A stretch of 64,000 bases of DNA from Benincasa hispida (Eukaryota > Streptophyta > Magnoliopsida > Cucurbitales > Cucurbitaceae): NCBI RefSeq assembly GCF_009727055.1, contig NC_052356.1, positions 2,632,925 through 2,696,924 of the forward strand, read 5' to 3'. The first letter of the stretch is position 1. Every line of letters starts with the position of its first letter. The position numbers and the translations under genes were made by a program. The notes under the pieces are model-generated. The model ran no database searches, was not told the DNA's origin, and saw only the letters and a program-made list of their open reading frames with translations. Positions 10,941 through 23,433 of the stretch are shown here, one piece after another.

Positions 10941-12007
10941 ACTGCCATAGCTGAGACGATGTGCCCGATGCCTACTCACAATGTCATCTCACCAGTTTCC
11001 AGTTGTCGCCAGGATCTAATCCCCTGAAAAGAAGAACAAAAATGATTAGTGGCACTTGAATCAATTATCCAAATGGAATTATCATTCTCCACTGAAAAAG
11101 TTTCTAATACAAGTAAATCACATTTACCTTTGTCTGCCTTGGCCTTAGCCTTGGTTGACTTTTTTCCTTCATATAACGAGGACAAATCCTCTTCCAGTGT
11201 CCGTCCTGGTTACAGTGGAAACATTTTCCTTTTTCAACCAGCGATGGATGCTTCTTCTGGGCGACAAGTGGCGGTTTAGCAGGCACATTCCCTTTCCCTT
11301 TACCACCCTTCTTTTTCTTCCCCTTTTCAGAGTTAGAAGTTGAAGGTGCAAAATTTGTTCTTAAGGTCGAACCTCGATGGAACCTTTTAGAAGACGAGAC
11401 AACATTTGCCTCACCTCCCTTTCTCTCCTTACTTTTCAGCAAGGATTGGTAAGTCTACATCTCATTGAGAAGAGTGGTAAGGGTATAGTCCACTTTGTTA
11501 AGAATCGTCTTGCTAATAGAGTGGAAGAAGCTCTCCAGCAATGAATGCAGGATAATGTTAACCTAACTACCCTCAATGATTTTAGACCCATTCATCTCCG
11601 CCACGTTAAAATGGACCATCATATTTAGCACGTGTTCACGAACAGAGGTGTCTTCCTCCATTTCTGAGTTAAAGATGCGTTTCAGAGCCTCATGCTTAAG
11701 CTGTCCAGGCGGTTGTTCGAACATTACCCGTAGGGACTCCATGATCTCACGTGTTGAGACCATGAACTCGTGGTTCTTGGCCGACACGTCACTAAGACTG
11801 GCCAAGATATAGGCTCGGGCCTTACCGTTTGCCCGTGTCCAATTCTTGTATGACCCCCAAACATTTCGAGTAGCTTCCTGAGTCCTCTATAAGGACAAAC
11901 TTTAGATCCTTGATGATGAATATCGTCATGAGCATATGTTTCCAACTAGAATAGTTTTAGCCATTCAGTTTTTTGGTGCTAAGTAAATTGATAGTTGTTG
12001 TAGCCAT
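10941..12007 (-). pseudogene. Copia A gag and protease (broken)
   Basis: Starts at the ATG at 12007 (MATTTINLLS), homologous to the B start at 19315. The gag capsid part (MESLRVMFEQPPGQLKHEAL; REHVLNMMVHFNVAEM) lies at 11805-11563. A K-rich linker and an intact zinc knuckle CFHCNQDGHWKRIC follow at about 11226-11181. The protease motif near 11070 is DSSATNHFC where the family has DSGATNHIC, so the active-site Gly is Ser. An early stop, frameshifts and the Gly change argue against function. Confidence 0.85.
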
Positions 12008-13968
12008 TTAAAACTGTTGTTGAAAAACGAATAAACTTTTATTAGACTTTGCAAAAATCATGCTTTTAACCAATTAGTTTTAGTAAAACAAATTCCAGGT
12101 ATCTTAAGTGATAAGACTTCTATTTTGCAATGACGCTCTAGCGAGGCAGGAAAAATGTCACCGGTGGAGTGATCAGATGTCCCTTCACTGAGATGAGACA
12201 TTCTCAACTATTAGGTAGAACTAACTTTTGGATATGAACCTAATAGTCACCATTTGTTCAGTCCAAAACTATTAACCCTCAACAATTCCGCGTAAGTGTA
12301 ACCCCTTGTTTTCGGCCCCAGAGTCCCGCCCTAATGTGCCCACCGTAGGGAAAAGGCAGATTAGGACAAGAAACTAAGTAACCTTATCCTCTTACAGAAG
12401 TTCAAATAAAGAAACGTGCAAAACAACCATCCTATAAGGGGACATACCTAAGGTGCACAGAAACTTTATTTAATCCAACGAGAGAGACCGTGGGATATGC
12501 TGTCGCACTTCCTGCTCCACATACTATGAACATTCTCTCCATCCATCTTGATATTGACCTACCTAGGGGGACACTCCCAGGGTGTCACGAGGCCGAGGAT
12601 AGATCTCATGATGTGGACTATGAGGGAGAAATGCGAAAGGTGTAAATGAAGCATCAAATGCCCCAAGAACCTCCCACTGAATGTTCTACCTAGGGGTTTA
12701 TTAACCTAGACAATCCAACTACTTATTATAGTATAAGTCATTTATTAAGTTTGTACAAAAAAAAAAAACTTATTATAGTAGTCACATTAAACTCTTTAAT
12801 GGACTGTCCTTAACTTGCATGCGTGCATCAAATCTATCTAAGTCACCTTTCCAGGTAGGTTCCCAGGTAGGGGTGTTCCGTTGCCGTCACCTTAAATACC
12901 CAGCCTAGACAAAACCAGCCTTAGACAAAAGGTCCCTTATAGATATCTTAGTTCTAATTTCATTTTATAACCATTATAAAAATAAACAACTAACACATAT
13001 TGCCACATAACGAAGTATTTATAATGCTTATAAATATTACACTAAATAAATAATGCATACATAAATATAACCCTTATATTATATGATGCATGAGCATGCA
13101 CTTACATATATTAAATCATGCTTGACTAAATCATAATACTTATAATAAAGGGAATATGCATGACCAATGCATAACCTAAGTTGGGATTTATCTATATATG
13201 CATACCATATGACATAAAAAAAAAAAAATTACATCACATGTATAAAACCATGGACTAATGGACTAGGATGAACCAATACAAAACCGGAATGAGAAAACTA
13301 TCTATTACATTATTCTGCCGAACAAACCAGTTCACAAGCGAACTGGGTCTTGAACCGCTGGGCAAAGCTCGCATCGTTTAGTAAACACCTCCATCTAAAC
13401 GATCTTTTAGCGGACACTAGACGATAGCGCAAAAGCTAAACGATCACATAGACAACAATGAGGTCTCAAAGCCTGATCGTCTAGACGATCGCATAGTACA
13501 AGAAAGGTAAACGATTTACCACGCTATTACTCCGTGATCGTATAGTCAATAACTAAGCGATAAGGCTTGCGGAGCTATACGATCGTCTAGTACGTGTGCG
13601 CATTAAACAAAAGTCGAGCATCCGATACTCAGCGATCATCTACCTTATCGTCTACATGACACGACCAACACTTGATCGTGTTCTTCTTCGAAGAACAACA
13701 ACCCGTATTCAGAACTTCATCTCGAACGACTCAAGACTCAAACTAACTTTGAATTTACAGACTCGATAGCAATTAATTGTGCCAAAAATCGCAGGAGCCT
13801 TAACAATTAACTTGAGAATTCAACAAACCGAGGTTACATTCCAAAAAAATCCATTAATCCACACATCCACAAACGAACTAAAAATTAAAACAAAGAGTAG
13901 ACATGCTGCACCCACCAAGAATGTAAATGCAATTTCTTTGCAGCAATGAATTAAAATATCAAAAATCA
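12008..13968 (-). other. Leader of copia A
   Basis: About 2 kb between primer site and gag with no credible gene. It is homologous to the B leader (17031-19314) and the C leader. It holds two long A-tracts (12758, 13217), an AT-rich TATAAT-type stretch (13000-13200) and the palindrome cluster at 13375-13660. Confidence 0.7.
13375..13660. repeat. Palindrome cluster, leader of A
   Basis: Many partial copies of the 16-bp palindrome CTAAACGATCGTTTAG, for example CTATACGATCGTCTAG near 13574 and TCTAGACGATCG near 13481, spaced roughly 20-50 bases. Confidence 0.65.
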
Positions 13969-13982
13969 GGCTCTGATACCAA
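13969..13982 (-). other. Primer binding site of copia A (tRNA-iMet)
   Basis: The minus strand reads TTGGTATCAGAGCC, complementary to the 3' end of plant initiator-Met tRNA. It is separated by one base from the LTR. Confidence 0.85.
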
Positions 13983-13983
13983 T

Positions 13984-16124
13984 TGAAGGAACTCTTATTC
14001 AAGAGTACCTACGAGTGGAAGTGGATCATTCCAATTCATTGTGACAGAATTTCAACATATACATTCAAACATACTAATATGTATTCATAATGCTAAATTA
14101 TTGACATGCTTAGAAGAACAATAAATAAGAGATTGAGAGATCATACTAGTTGAAGACTTATTCTTCACAACAAATCTCGCTTTTGCTGAGACGGTAAGCT
14201 ATGGCTCAGCAAAACCCAATCGTCTACCTCAAACAGTCTCCATACGAATAGAAGAAAATGGGGATGACACCATCACTCAGAGCCCTCAGTATTCATGGAG
14301 TGAGAATCCAAAGAGTGGGCTTTGTTCAGATTTGGTAGAAAAAAGAAGGAAGGGAGATCGTATACAACGATCAAGCAAGTGGGAGATAGGCTCGTCTATC
14401 ATATAGAAAAAATGATTGATTGTTTAAGTGAAGTATATGATCGTGTAGGAAAAAGGTAAGCAATCGTCTAAACGATCGTGTAGGAAAAACTAAGCGAGTC
14501 TATACGATCATTTAGTAAATATTAGGCGCTAACCGATCGCTTAGGAAAAGGTAAATGATCGTTTAGTAAATAGTGTGTGTGGGTGTAATCGTTAAGCGAT
14601 CGCTCAGCACTATTGTATAGGTAAGCGATCGTTCAAGCACTATTGTATAGGCAACGGTTTTTCTAAGCGATGACACTCTTCAACACAATGTCTGCACATA
14701 TCATGCTTAACACACCATGAGCTATTTAAGTGTCTCAGAGTGATTTTTCAACTTACTCATTCGTTATAAAACAGAAGAGACACCGTTCTATTACCCCTTT
14801 AACCTTCAATTAATAAACAATGAATATCATCACATCATATTCATAACTTATGAATTAATATCATATATTAATCGTAGTATTTTTCTTCCACTATATATAA
14901 TTCGTATTTATATCTAATTTCCTCCAAATTAATGTATTTCATACATAAAGTTAATTATATCATATATAATTAACTATTTCAATTATATCATATATAATCG
15001 AACTCCCTCTTGTTAATTTGAACATTTCAAACTGACCCAAAAACAAACTCTCAACTTGTATCCAAAGCTACCAAGGGGACCTTATGAACCTATGGCTCGA
15101 AGCTCTAACGATTCGTGAATAGCTGACTAAACACTTTAGCCACGATATCCAATATCCGTTAATTACAGTCATTCCACTAAAGATTGACAGTTGAACTCTT
15201 CTTACCATAGATATATTTCTATGTCCAATGGATATAACCAATCATCAATACGATGACCCTTCACAGATGCTCGTAATTATAGAAGGCCAATTTATCGTTT
15301 TGCCCATGTAGTTACATCTTACTCCTTAAGTACCACCGATCTCTCTAATGAACAATACAACATAGTCCTACTATGTGTGAACACCTCTCGGGCCATGAGA
15401 AGGTGTGTGGTACCACATCGTTCAAGCCTCGAGATCAGCCCTTAGAAGAGCAATCTATCTACTTACCTCTGCATCGGGGAAGAAGTGAACTCCATCTTGT
15501 GAAGCTGAGTTCCCAGCTCCTAAATCACACGAATTCCCAAAGTGGTAGGATTGAGTTGGCACTCCAGCCACTCGCACCCATGCAAATCATAGGACCGCCT
15601 TAAATGGCAGGAGTTCCCAATTCACTCAAGATTGAGGTCATGTTACCTATTTCATCTTAGTGAAGTAGTCTCAGTCATGAACGGAGTTATATGATGAGAC
15701 GTTAACACTTCGAAGTTAGGTCTTATACAAACTCTTTTTTTAGGACGCCCCCACTCGCACGTCCCCTACACGAATGATCAGGATCAGACCATCTGTGACA
15801 AGTCATAACACTTGTAACAATTCCACAAAGCGAACCACGTCTGTAGTGTTACTAGGATAAGGTTACCCTCCTATATCCATATTCTACAGACCATTTTGGT
15901 TGTCACTTAAGACATGATCCACTTGTATGTCACTACATACATGCTTAAGTTACATAAAGACAAATAGGGATATTAAGTTTATTGGTTTGTGGTAAAATTA
16001 AAAACATCTAAATGTGCAAAGTCAAGAAGTGAAGTAAATATCATATATATTATAAATCACAAGCGATCTTACAAAATTGTTTACAAACTACAGGACATGA
16101 AACTTTAGGGCACAAACCCCAACA
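13984..16124 (-). repeat. 5' LTR of copia A
   Basis: 2,141 bases on the minus strand from TGTTGGGGTTTGTGCCC to GAGTTCCTTCA. It is diverged from but homologous to the B LTR, sharing for example ACCACAAACCAATAAACT. It contains a second ACGATCG cluster at 14400-14660. The frame at 15373-15603 lies inside the LTR and is not a gene. Confidence 0.85.
14400..14660. repeat. Palindrome cluster, LTR of A
   Basis: Repeated words such as TAAACGATCGTGTAGGAAAA, TATACGATCATTTAGTAAAT and TAAATGATCGTTTAG, which are degenerate forms of CTAAACGATCGTTTAG. Confidence 0.65.
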
Positions 16125-16138
16125 TACACTGCATAACC

Positions 16139-17015
16139 CTATGGTTTATATGTTGCATATAATGTGATATTAAAACTATAGGTTATAAATATAATATGAT
16201 TATTTTTATTTATAATTAAACAATTATGAGATAATTGTTGGTGGTTTTCTCCATAACTGTCCATGAAAGTGTTAGGTTGCATTATGTTTTGATAATTGAA
16301 AGATAAAATGAAAATAGTTTTCATTTTGCAAAGAGATCGAATAATCACTTCATATTTTTACACTGCTCATCCTCTAGCTAACGAGAACATACACGATAGC
16401 TCAGTTTTCCTAAACGATCGTGTACATGCATAGTCAACCTAAATGATCGTATAGCCCTTTCTAAATGAGCACGCAAGAGCGAGATTTCCTAAACGATCGT
16501 CTAAACGATAAGCCTCAATTACCTAAACGATTGTGCACTTTTTTCTAAGCGATCAAGCATTTGTCTATACGATAGACACAAAATCTCTCCCACTTTCTTA
16601 GTTGTTGAATACGATCTTAGTTTAATCCTCCCCTCTACAAAATCCAACAGAGCCCACACCTCCTAGATTCTCACAGAGCCCATACCGAGGTTACTTAGTG
16701 GTGGTGTCCTGCTTGGTGCATGTTCCTATAGAAGATCGTTCGATGGTGAGCGACAACGAGATTTGGTGGACGATTTGCTTGGCGTTCACAACGACAGCGA
16801 GAGTTATTGGTCTTGACGAGAGCGAGAGACAAAAATAAGAAGAGCTCTTCAAGAGGTATGTCTCTCATTGCTTTGTATTCATTGTTAAAATCATGTCGTA
16901 ATTTGTTAATAAATGCATAATTTGTTGTATGTTTGTGAATGCGGTATTTCTATCACAATGAATTTGGAACGATCTTGATTCCGCTTATAGGTACTCTTTG
17001 ATAAGAGTTTCTTCA
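16139..17015 (+). repeat. Truncated 5' LTR of copia B
   Basis: Matches 24681-25538 of the 3' LTR from CTATGGTTTATATG to the CA end. The cluster at 16390-16565 has repeated TAAACGATCG words. Confidence 0.85.
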
Positions 17016-17016
17016 A

Positions 17017-17030
17017 TTGGTATCAGAGCC
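17017..17030 (+). other. Primer binding site of copia B (tRNA-iMet)
   Basis: TTGGTATCAGAGCC. The match to the complement of initiator-Met tRNA continues as AGGTTTTGAT, where the tRNA complement has AGGTTTCGAT, a single CpG-type transition. Confidence 0.9.
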
Positions 17031-19314
17031 AGGTTTTGATATTCCAAATTCATTGATGTATAGAATAGCATTTACTTTCTCGGTGGGTAAAACATGTCTG
17101 CACTCTGTTTAAATGTTAAATGGTTTTGTGGATATGGATTAATGGATTTTTTTGGGATGATGCCTCTGGTTATTTAATTCTTTTACATTCAAAGTTATTT
17201 GTAAGGCCCCCTATGTTTTTGGGCATATTAACTTACTATCGAGTCTATAATTCAAAGAGTTTTAGTCACTGTGAGTCGCTCGTGATGAGGCTTCAAGGCA
17301 AGAAGTTGCACTGTACTTCGAAGATAAAGATGACCAAGCGTTGGTTAGGTTGTGTAAACGATTGGGTAAGCGATCATTGAGTATGGGATACTCGGTAATA
17401 TGTTGACGTATGCGCACTAGACGATCATGTAGCTCAGCAAGCTTCATCATTTAGTTACTGACTACACAATCATGGAGTAAACTATTGCTTACACGCTTGT
17501 TCTATGATCGTCTAGACGATCGTGCTTCACAGCAACGTCGTTTATTAAACGATCGTTTAGACTTTCATGTTTGTATTTGGTGCGCTAAACGATCGAGTGC
17601 CTCATGCTTCATCACATTGTAAATGGTACTCAATCGTGGCTAAACGATCGTGGATACCTAGCTAGTTTACTAAATGATCAGGGAGGCTTCGCCCAAGCGG
17701 TTCAAGACCCGGTTCGCCTGTGAACTGGTTTGCCCAATGGAGTTAATGTAATAGATAGAATTTTATTTCCGGTTTTGAGGCTAATCATCTCGGTCCATTA
17801 GTCTTTGATGAATGTATATAGGATGTATGTTTGATTATATGTAATATGGTATGCCATATAATTGAAAGCCCACCTTAGGTTATGCATTGGTCATGCATCA
17901 ATATTGTAAGAGTTATGATTTAGAGTTTGCATGATTTAAATTACATAAGAGCATGCTCATTCATCATATAATATAAGAGTTATATTTATGCATGCATCAT
18001 CTTTATATTATAAGTGTTATAGTATAAGGGTGTATGGAAGCATGTTTGCTTTGTTCATTACCAAGTATATAAGTGTTATATATAGTAATGAATGGATATT
18101 TCATGAAGCATGACACATAGGTTAAATTTATAAGAGTTATAAACACCTAGTTGTTCATGGCAATGTGTATGGGTTTTGGTTGTTTATTTTATAAGAGTTA
18201 TAAGGGAAATTATAACTAAAATCAATAAGAAAGACATGCTTGCTAACTTAGGCTTGAATCATGGTTTTAAAAGTGTTTTAAAACTTTACGGAGATAGACC
18301 TAAGATCATGGTACTAATTACATTAGCAACCTAAGGTTTAATCTTTTAATCAGTTTAATATGATTAAATTGACTAATCAAATATTAAATATGTAGAAAAT
18401 CTATATATAAGGGACCTTTTTTCTAAGGTGGGTTCTGTCTAGGCTGGGGTACTTAAGCTGATGAAAACGAAACACCCCTACCTAGGAACCTACCTGGAAA
18501 GGTGAATTAGATAGATTTGATGCATGCATGAAAATTTGAGGGCAGTCCATTAAAGTGTTTAATGAGACTACTTGAATTTGTTTAATTTGAAAGACAAAAG
18601 TTGTTTTTGAGCAAATTAAACTGACTTAGATAAAATCAGTAGCCAGATGGTCTAAGTTAATGAACCCCTAGGTAAAACATTCAGTGGGAGGTACTTGGGG
18701 TATATGATACTTCATTTAAACCTATTTGCGTTTCTCCCTTTATGTTCACACCGTGATATCTATCCACAACCTTGTGGCACCCTGAGAGTGTCCCCCTAAA
18801 GGATGGTGTTTAGGTAGGTCAATATCAAGGTGAATGGAGAGAGTGTGAGCGGGACGTGCGACAACATATCCCACGGTCTCTCTCTTTAGGTTGGATAACG
18901 TTTCTGTGCATCGCCTCGAGGCACCCTAGGAATGTCCCCTTATAGGATGGCAGTTTTACACGATTCTTTATCTGATATCCTGTATAGGATAAGGTCGCTT
19001 TAGTCTCTTGTCCTAATATGCTTTTTCCCTACGGTGGGTGCATTAGGGTTAACAGTTCTGGATCAAACAAATGGTGATTATTAGGGTCAGTTACAAGAGT
19101 TGTTTCTGCCTAATGGTTGAGAGTGTCTCATCCTAGTGAAAGGGCATCTGATCACTTCATCGGTGACGTATGTCTTGCCTCGCTAGGGCATCATTGCAAA
19201 ATAGAAGTCTTTTCACTTAGGGTACTTGGAAACTATTTTGGTAAAACTAAATAGGTGTTAAAATATGGTATTGCATAGACTTATCAAGTTTGTTCGCTTT
19301 TCAGCAACGTAATT
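17031..19314 (+). other. Leader of copia B
   Basis: About 2.3 kb without a supported gene. 17270-17700 has the ACGATCG palindrome cluster, including the perfect 14-bp palindrome TAAACGATCGTTTA at 17546-17559. 17800-18360 is AT-rich with recurring ATAAGAGTTAT words. Later parts match the A leader in inverse orientation. Confidence 0.7.
17270..17700. repeat. Palindrome cluster, leader of B
   Basis: Recurring forms of CTAAACGATCGTTTAG, with one 14-bp perfect copy at 17546-17559. Related clusters lie in both B LTRs and in A. Confidence 0.7.
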
Positions 19315-20480
19315 ATGGCTACAGCCACATTAGCTCTTTTAAGTACCGATAAACCGACTGGCAAAAACTGCGCTAGTTGGAAACACATGATCACAACAAT
19401 ATTAATCATCGATGACCTGAGGTTCGTCCTTACAGAGGAGTGTCCTCCTATTCCACCTTAAAACGCCACTTGAAATGTTCAGGAGGCCTATAAGCATCGA
19501 ACACAGGTGAACGAGAAGGCCCGAGCTTACATCTTGGCTAGTCTGAATGATGTTTTGGCCAAGAAGCATGAGCCTATGGTCTCAGCACATGAGATCATGG
19601 AGTCCCTGCGGGGGATGTTCGGATAACCGTTTGGACAGCTCACGCACGAAGCTTTTAAATGCATCTTCAACTCCAAAATGAGGAAGGCACCTCTGTTCGC
19701 AAACATGTGCTTAATATGATGGTCCACTTCAATGTGACGGAGATGACTAGGTCACACATCAATGATGGCAGCTAGGTTAGCATCATCCTGTATTCATTGC
19801 CGGATAGTTTCCTGCACTTTGTCAATAATGCAATTCTGAACAAAGTGGACTATACCTTACAACTCTCCTCAACAAGTTGCAGACATTCCAATCCTTGCTA
19901 AAAAGTAAGGAGAAGAAGGTAGGTGAGGCTAATGTTGCTTCATTTTAAAAGATGTTCCCGGGACCATGTCTACACCTTATACTTCTAACACTAATAAGTG
20001 GAAAAAGAAGAAGGGTGGTAAGGGGAAGAGGAAGGCGCCTTCTAACCTACAGCCTGTCGCCTAGCGGGGAAGGCAACTAGCACCCGTTGACAAAGGAAAA
20101 TGTTTCCATTACAACAAGGATGGGCACTAGAAGAGAAATTGTCCTCACTGAATCAAGGAGAAGAAGAAGGCTAAGACCAAGGCAAAACAAGGTAAATATG
20201 ATTTGCTGGTTTTGGAAACTTGTTTAGTGAAAAATGATGATTTTTCCTAGATTATTGACACTGGGGCAACTAATCATATTTGTTCTTCTTTTTAGAAGAT
20301 TAGATCCTGGCAGTAGCTTGAGGCTGGAGAGATGACAATGCGAATAGACACCGGGCACGTTGTCTCAGTTGTGGCAGTGGGAGGGCTCCAGTTGACTTTA
20401 CAAAAGAAGTTTATCATTCTGAATGATGTTTATGTAGTTCCCGAGTTAAGAGGAATTCGATTTCTGTAAAGTGTCTGATA
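19315..20480 (+). pseudogene. Copia B gag and protease (broken)
   Basis: Start ATG at 19315 (MATATLALLSTDKPTGKN), then DDLRFVLTEECPP and a gag capsid homologous to A. The zinc knuckle near 20100 reads CFHYNKDGH, stop, KRNC: the second Cys is Tyr and the Trp codon is a stop. The protease motif IIDTGATNHIC near 20255 keeps its D-T-G. Several more stops interrupt. Gag would form the particle and protease would cut the polyprotein; neither can be made whole here. Confidence 0.85.
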
Positions 20481-21560
20481 TAACGTAAATATACTCTTAA
20501 TTTTAATTTGAATAAAGTGTTTATTCATGAAAATGGAGTTGAAATCTGTTCAGCAAATCTGGAAAATAACTTGTATGTGCTAAGATCGTTAGGAATGAGT
20601 TCCCTCTATAACATAGAGATGTTTAAAACTAACGTAGCTCAAAATAAACGACAAAAAGTTTCTCCAAAGGAAAATGCCCGGCTTTATCACCTTCAATTAG
20701 GGCACATTAATCTCAATAGGATTAAGAAGTTGGTGAAGAATGGCCTTCTAAGCGAGTTAGAGGAAAATTCTTTACCAGTGTGCGAATCTTGCCTTGAGGG
20801 TAAGATGACTAAAAAAACCTTTTACTGAAAAGGTTATCGAGCCAAAGAGCTTCTAGAGTTAGTGCATTCTGACCTTTGTGGTCCAATGAATGTGCGAGCC
20901 AGAGGAAACTATGAGTATTTCATCACCTTTACTGATGATTCCTCTAGGTATAGGTATGTTTATTTGATGCAACGAAAGTCTGAATCCTTTGAAAAGCTTA
21001 GAGAGTTTAAGGCTGAAGTTGAAAACACATTGGATAGACAGATTAAAACATTTCGATCAGATCAGGGTGGAGAGTTTTTGGATTCGGGGTTCCAGAACTA
21101 TTTGATAAAACATGGAATAGTTTCTCAACTCTGAGCGCCAGATACACCTTAGCAAAATGGTGTAGCAGAGAGGAGAAATAGAAGCTTGTTGGACATGGTT
21201 CGGTCGATGATGAGTTATACTTCCTTAATAGACTCATTTTGGGGTTTTGCAGTGGAGACTGTAGTGTATATCCTCAACTGTGTTCCTTCTAAGAGTGTTG
21301 CGAGAACACCTTTGGAGTTGCGGAACGGGCATAAAGCTAGTTTGCGTCACTTTCGCATATGGGGTTGCCCAACACAAGTTCTTGAGGCTAATCCAAAGAA
21401 AGTGAAACCACGATCGAGGTTGTGCCTCTTTGTAGGCTACCCCAAAGGTACACGAGAGGGTTACTTTTATGATCTTACGAAAAACAGAGTGTTTGTGTCT
21501 ACGAATGCTATCTTCCTAGAGGAGAATCATATTAGGGAGCACAGTCCACATACTAAGATC
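20481..21560 (+). pseudogene. Copia B integrase (broken)
   Basis: The 20508-20828 frame ends in a complete HHCC zinc domain (HLQLGHINLNRI..CESCLEGKM). The core follows with VHSDLCGPM (first D), a second frame with RSDQGGEF (second D), and VAERRN near 21165 (third, E). Stops separate these frames. The C-terminal part (GYPKGTREGYFYD) continues in the 21186-21917 frame into RT. All catalytic residues are present. Confidence 0.85.
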
Positions 21561-22880
21561 GTGTTACGTGAGCTTTCCAACGAAACTATTGAAACTTCAA
21601 TAAGAGTTGTTAAAGGGTCTGCTTCATCAGCAAGAGTTGTTGATGATAGTTTATCTGGTAGGTCAGTTCAACCTCAAGAGTTGAGGGAACCTCAATGTAG
21701 TGGGAGGGTTGCGAACCCACCTGTTCGCTATATGGGTTTCAAAAAAATCTTGGCTATGGTAGCCGATGGTGAGGTTGAGGACCCGTTGTCTTATCATAAG
21801 GAAATGGAGGATGTTGACCGGGATGAATGGATCAAAGCCATGGATCTCAAGATGGAGTTGATGTACTTCAACTCAGTATGGGATGTTGTAGATCAACCTG
21901 ATAGGGGTAAAACCTAAAGGTTACAAATTGATCTACAAGAGAAAACGGGGTGCCAATGGAAAGGTGCAAACCTTCAAGGCTGGACTTATAGCAAAGGGTT
22001 ATACCCAGGTGGAGGGAGTCGACTATGAGGACACTTTCTCGCCTGTTGCCATGTTGAAGTCTATCTGCATCCTTCTATCCATTGTCGCTTATTATAATTA
22101 TAACTATGAAGACACTTTCTGAATGGTAATCTTGAGGAGACCATTTATATCGTGCAACCCAAGGGATTCAAAGTCCAAAGTCAAGAGCAAAAATTTTGCA
22201 AACTCAATCGGTCCATTTATGGGCTGAAATAGGCATCTCAATCTTGGAACATTCAATTTGACTATATGATCAAATTGTACGGCTTTGACCAAAATGTTGA
22301 TGAGCCTTGTGTCTACAAGAAAATCATCAATAGTTCAATAGTTTTCCTAGTGTTGTATGTAGACGATATCCTACTCATTGGGAATAATGTAGGACTACCA
22401 ATTGCAGTTAAGAACTGGCTAGCAACCTAATTCCAAATGAATGATTTGGGAGAGGCTCAATTTGTTCTTGGTATTTAGATCTTTCGGGATCGGAATAACA
22501 AAGTGCTACCGCTGTTTCAGGCATCATACATTGGCAAGATGTTGCTACAGTACTCGATGCAGAACACCAAAAGAAGCCTACTGTCTTTCAGGCATGGAGT
22601 TACTTTGCTAACGAAATGTGTCCTAAGACGCCTCAAGAGGTTGAGGAGATGAGACGAGTCCTCTATGCATCTGTCGTTGAAAATTTGATGTATATGATGC
22701 TCTGCACTAGACCAGACATTTGCCATGTTGTGGGGATAGTCCGTAGGTATCAGTCTAATCCAGGATAGGGTCACTGGACCACAGTCAAGAACATCTTCAA
22801 GTATCTTCAAAGAATGAGGGACTACATACTCGTGTATGGAACTAATGATTTGATCCTTACTGGATACACCGATTCTGACT
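21561..22880 (+). pseudogene. Copia B reverse transcriptase (broken)
   Basis: The N-terminus is in the frame ending at 21917, followed by a frameshift to 21928-22122 ([26 protein letters not shown]). YVDD is intact at 22356-22367 in a further frame, and the RT end (YIGKMLL; TRPDICHVV) is near 22530-22740. At least three frame changes and several stops. Confidence 0.85.
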
Positions 22881-23285
22881 TTCAGACTGATAAGGGAAAT
22901 CCACTTCAGGGTCAGTTTTCACTCTTAACGGAGAAGTTGTAGTGTGGCAAAGAACTAAGCAGGGGTGCATCGTCGACTCCACGATGGAGGTTGAGTATGT
23001 AGCGGCTTGTGAAGCTGCTAAAGAGGTCGTTTGGCTCAGGAAGTTTCTGACTGATCTGGAAGTTGTTCTAGACATGTCTTGGCCCATCTCCCTCTATTGT
23101 GACAATAGTGGTGTTGTGACGAACTCTAGGGATCCTAGGAGTCACAAGCATATCAAACATATAGAGCAGAAGTATCATCTCATCTGCGAGATAGTGCATC
23201 GAGGGGACATGATAGTCATGAAGATCGCTTCAGAGCACAACATTGCTGACCCATTTACGAAGGCTCTCATGGCTACCATTTTTTA
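22860..23285 (+). pseudogene. Copia B RNase H (broken)
   Basis: GYTDSDFQTD starts near 22860 and then shifts frame. From 22942 the frame holds DSTMEVEYVAACEAAKE (catalytic Glu), LYCDNSGVV (catalytic Asp) and the family end HIEQKYHLI..ADPFTKAL. The RNase H removes the RNA template during reverse transcription. Confidence 0.85.
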
Positions 23286-23422
23286 GGCTCACCTTCAAAG
23301 CATGGATCTACAGGACTGCCAGTAGCTGGACTAGGCAAGTGGAAGATTTTTGTACTGGGCCTTAGTGCCCTAGTTTATTGTTTTGTACTAGTTGTATTGT
23401 ACACCTCACTCGCTTTAGAACA

Positions 23423-23433
23423 AGTGGGAGATT
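23423..23433 (+). other. Polypurine tract of copia B
   Basis: AAGTGGGAGAT directly before the 3' LTR start TGTTGGGG. Confidence 0.8.

Larger units (their letters stand above)
8581..16124 (-). mobile_element. Ty1/copia retrotransposon A, 3'-truncated
   Basis: Minus-strand order from the right: 5' LTR (13984-16124), primer site (13969-13982), ~2-kb leader, gag-protease, integrase, reverse transcriptase. It stops near 8581 in the C-terminal RT region, so RNase H and the 3' LTR are missing. Order integrase before RT defines copia. It abuts the E primer site on the left and copia B on the right. Confidence 0.85.

Noticed and set aside
13375..13660. Regularly spaced palindromic words suggesting a CRISPR-like array
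   Set aside because: Units are short, degenerate and unevenly spaced in a plant retroelement; no cas genes.
15373..15603. 76-codon plus frame in copia A LTR
   Set aside because: It lies in an LTR, and the homologous stretch of the B LTR does not keep the frame.
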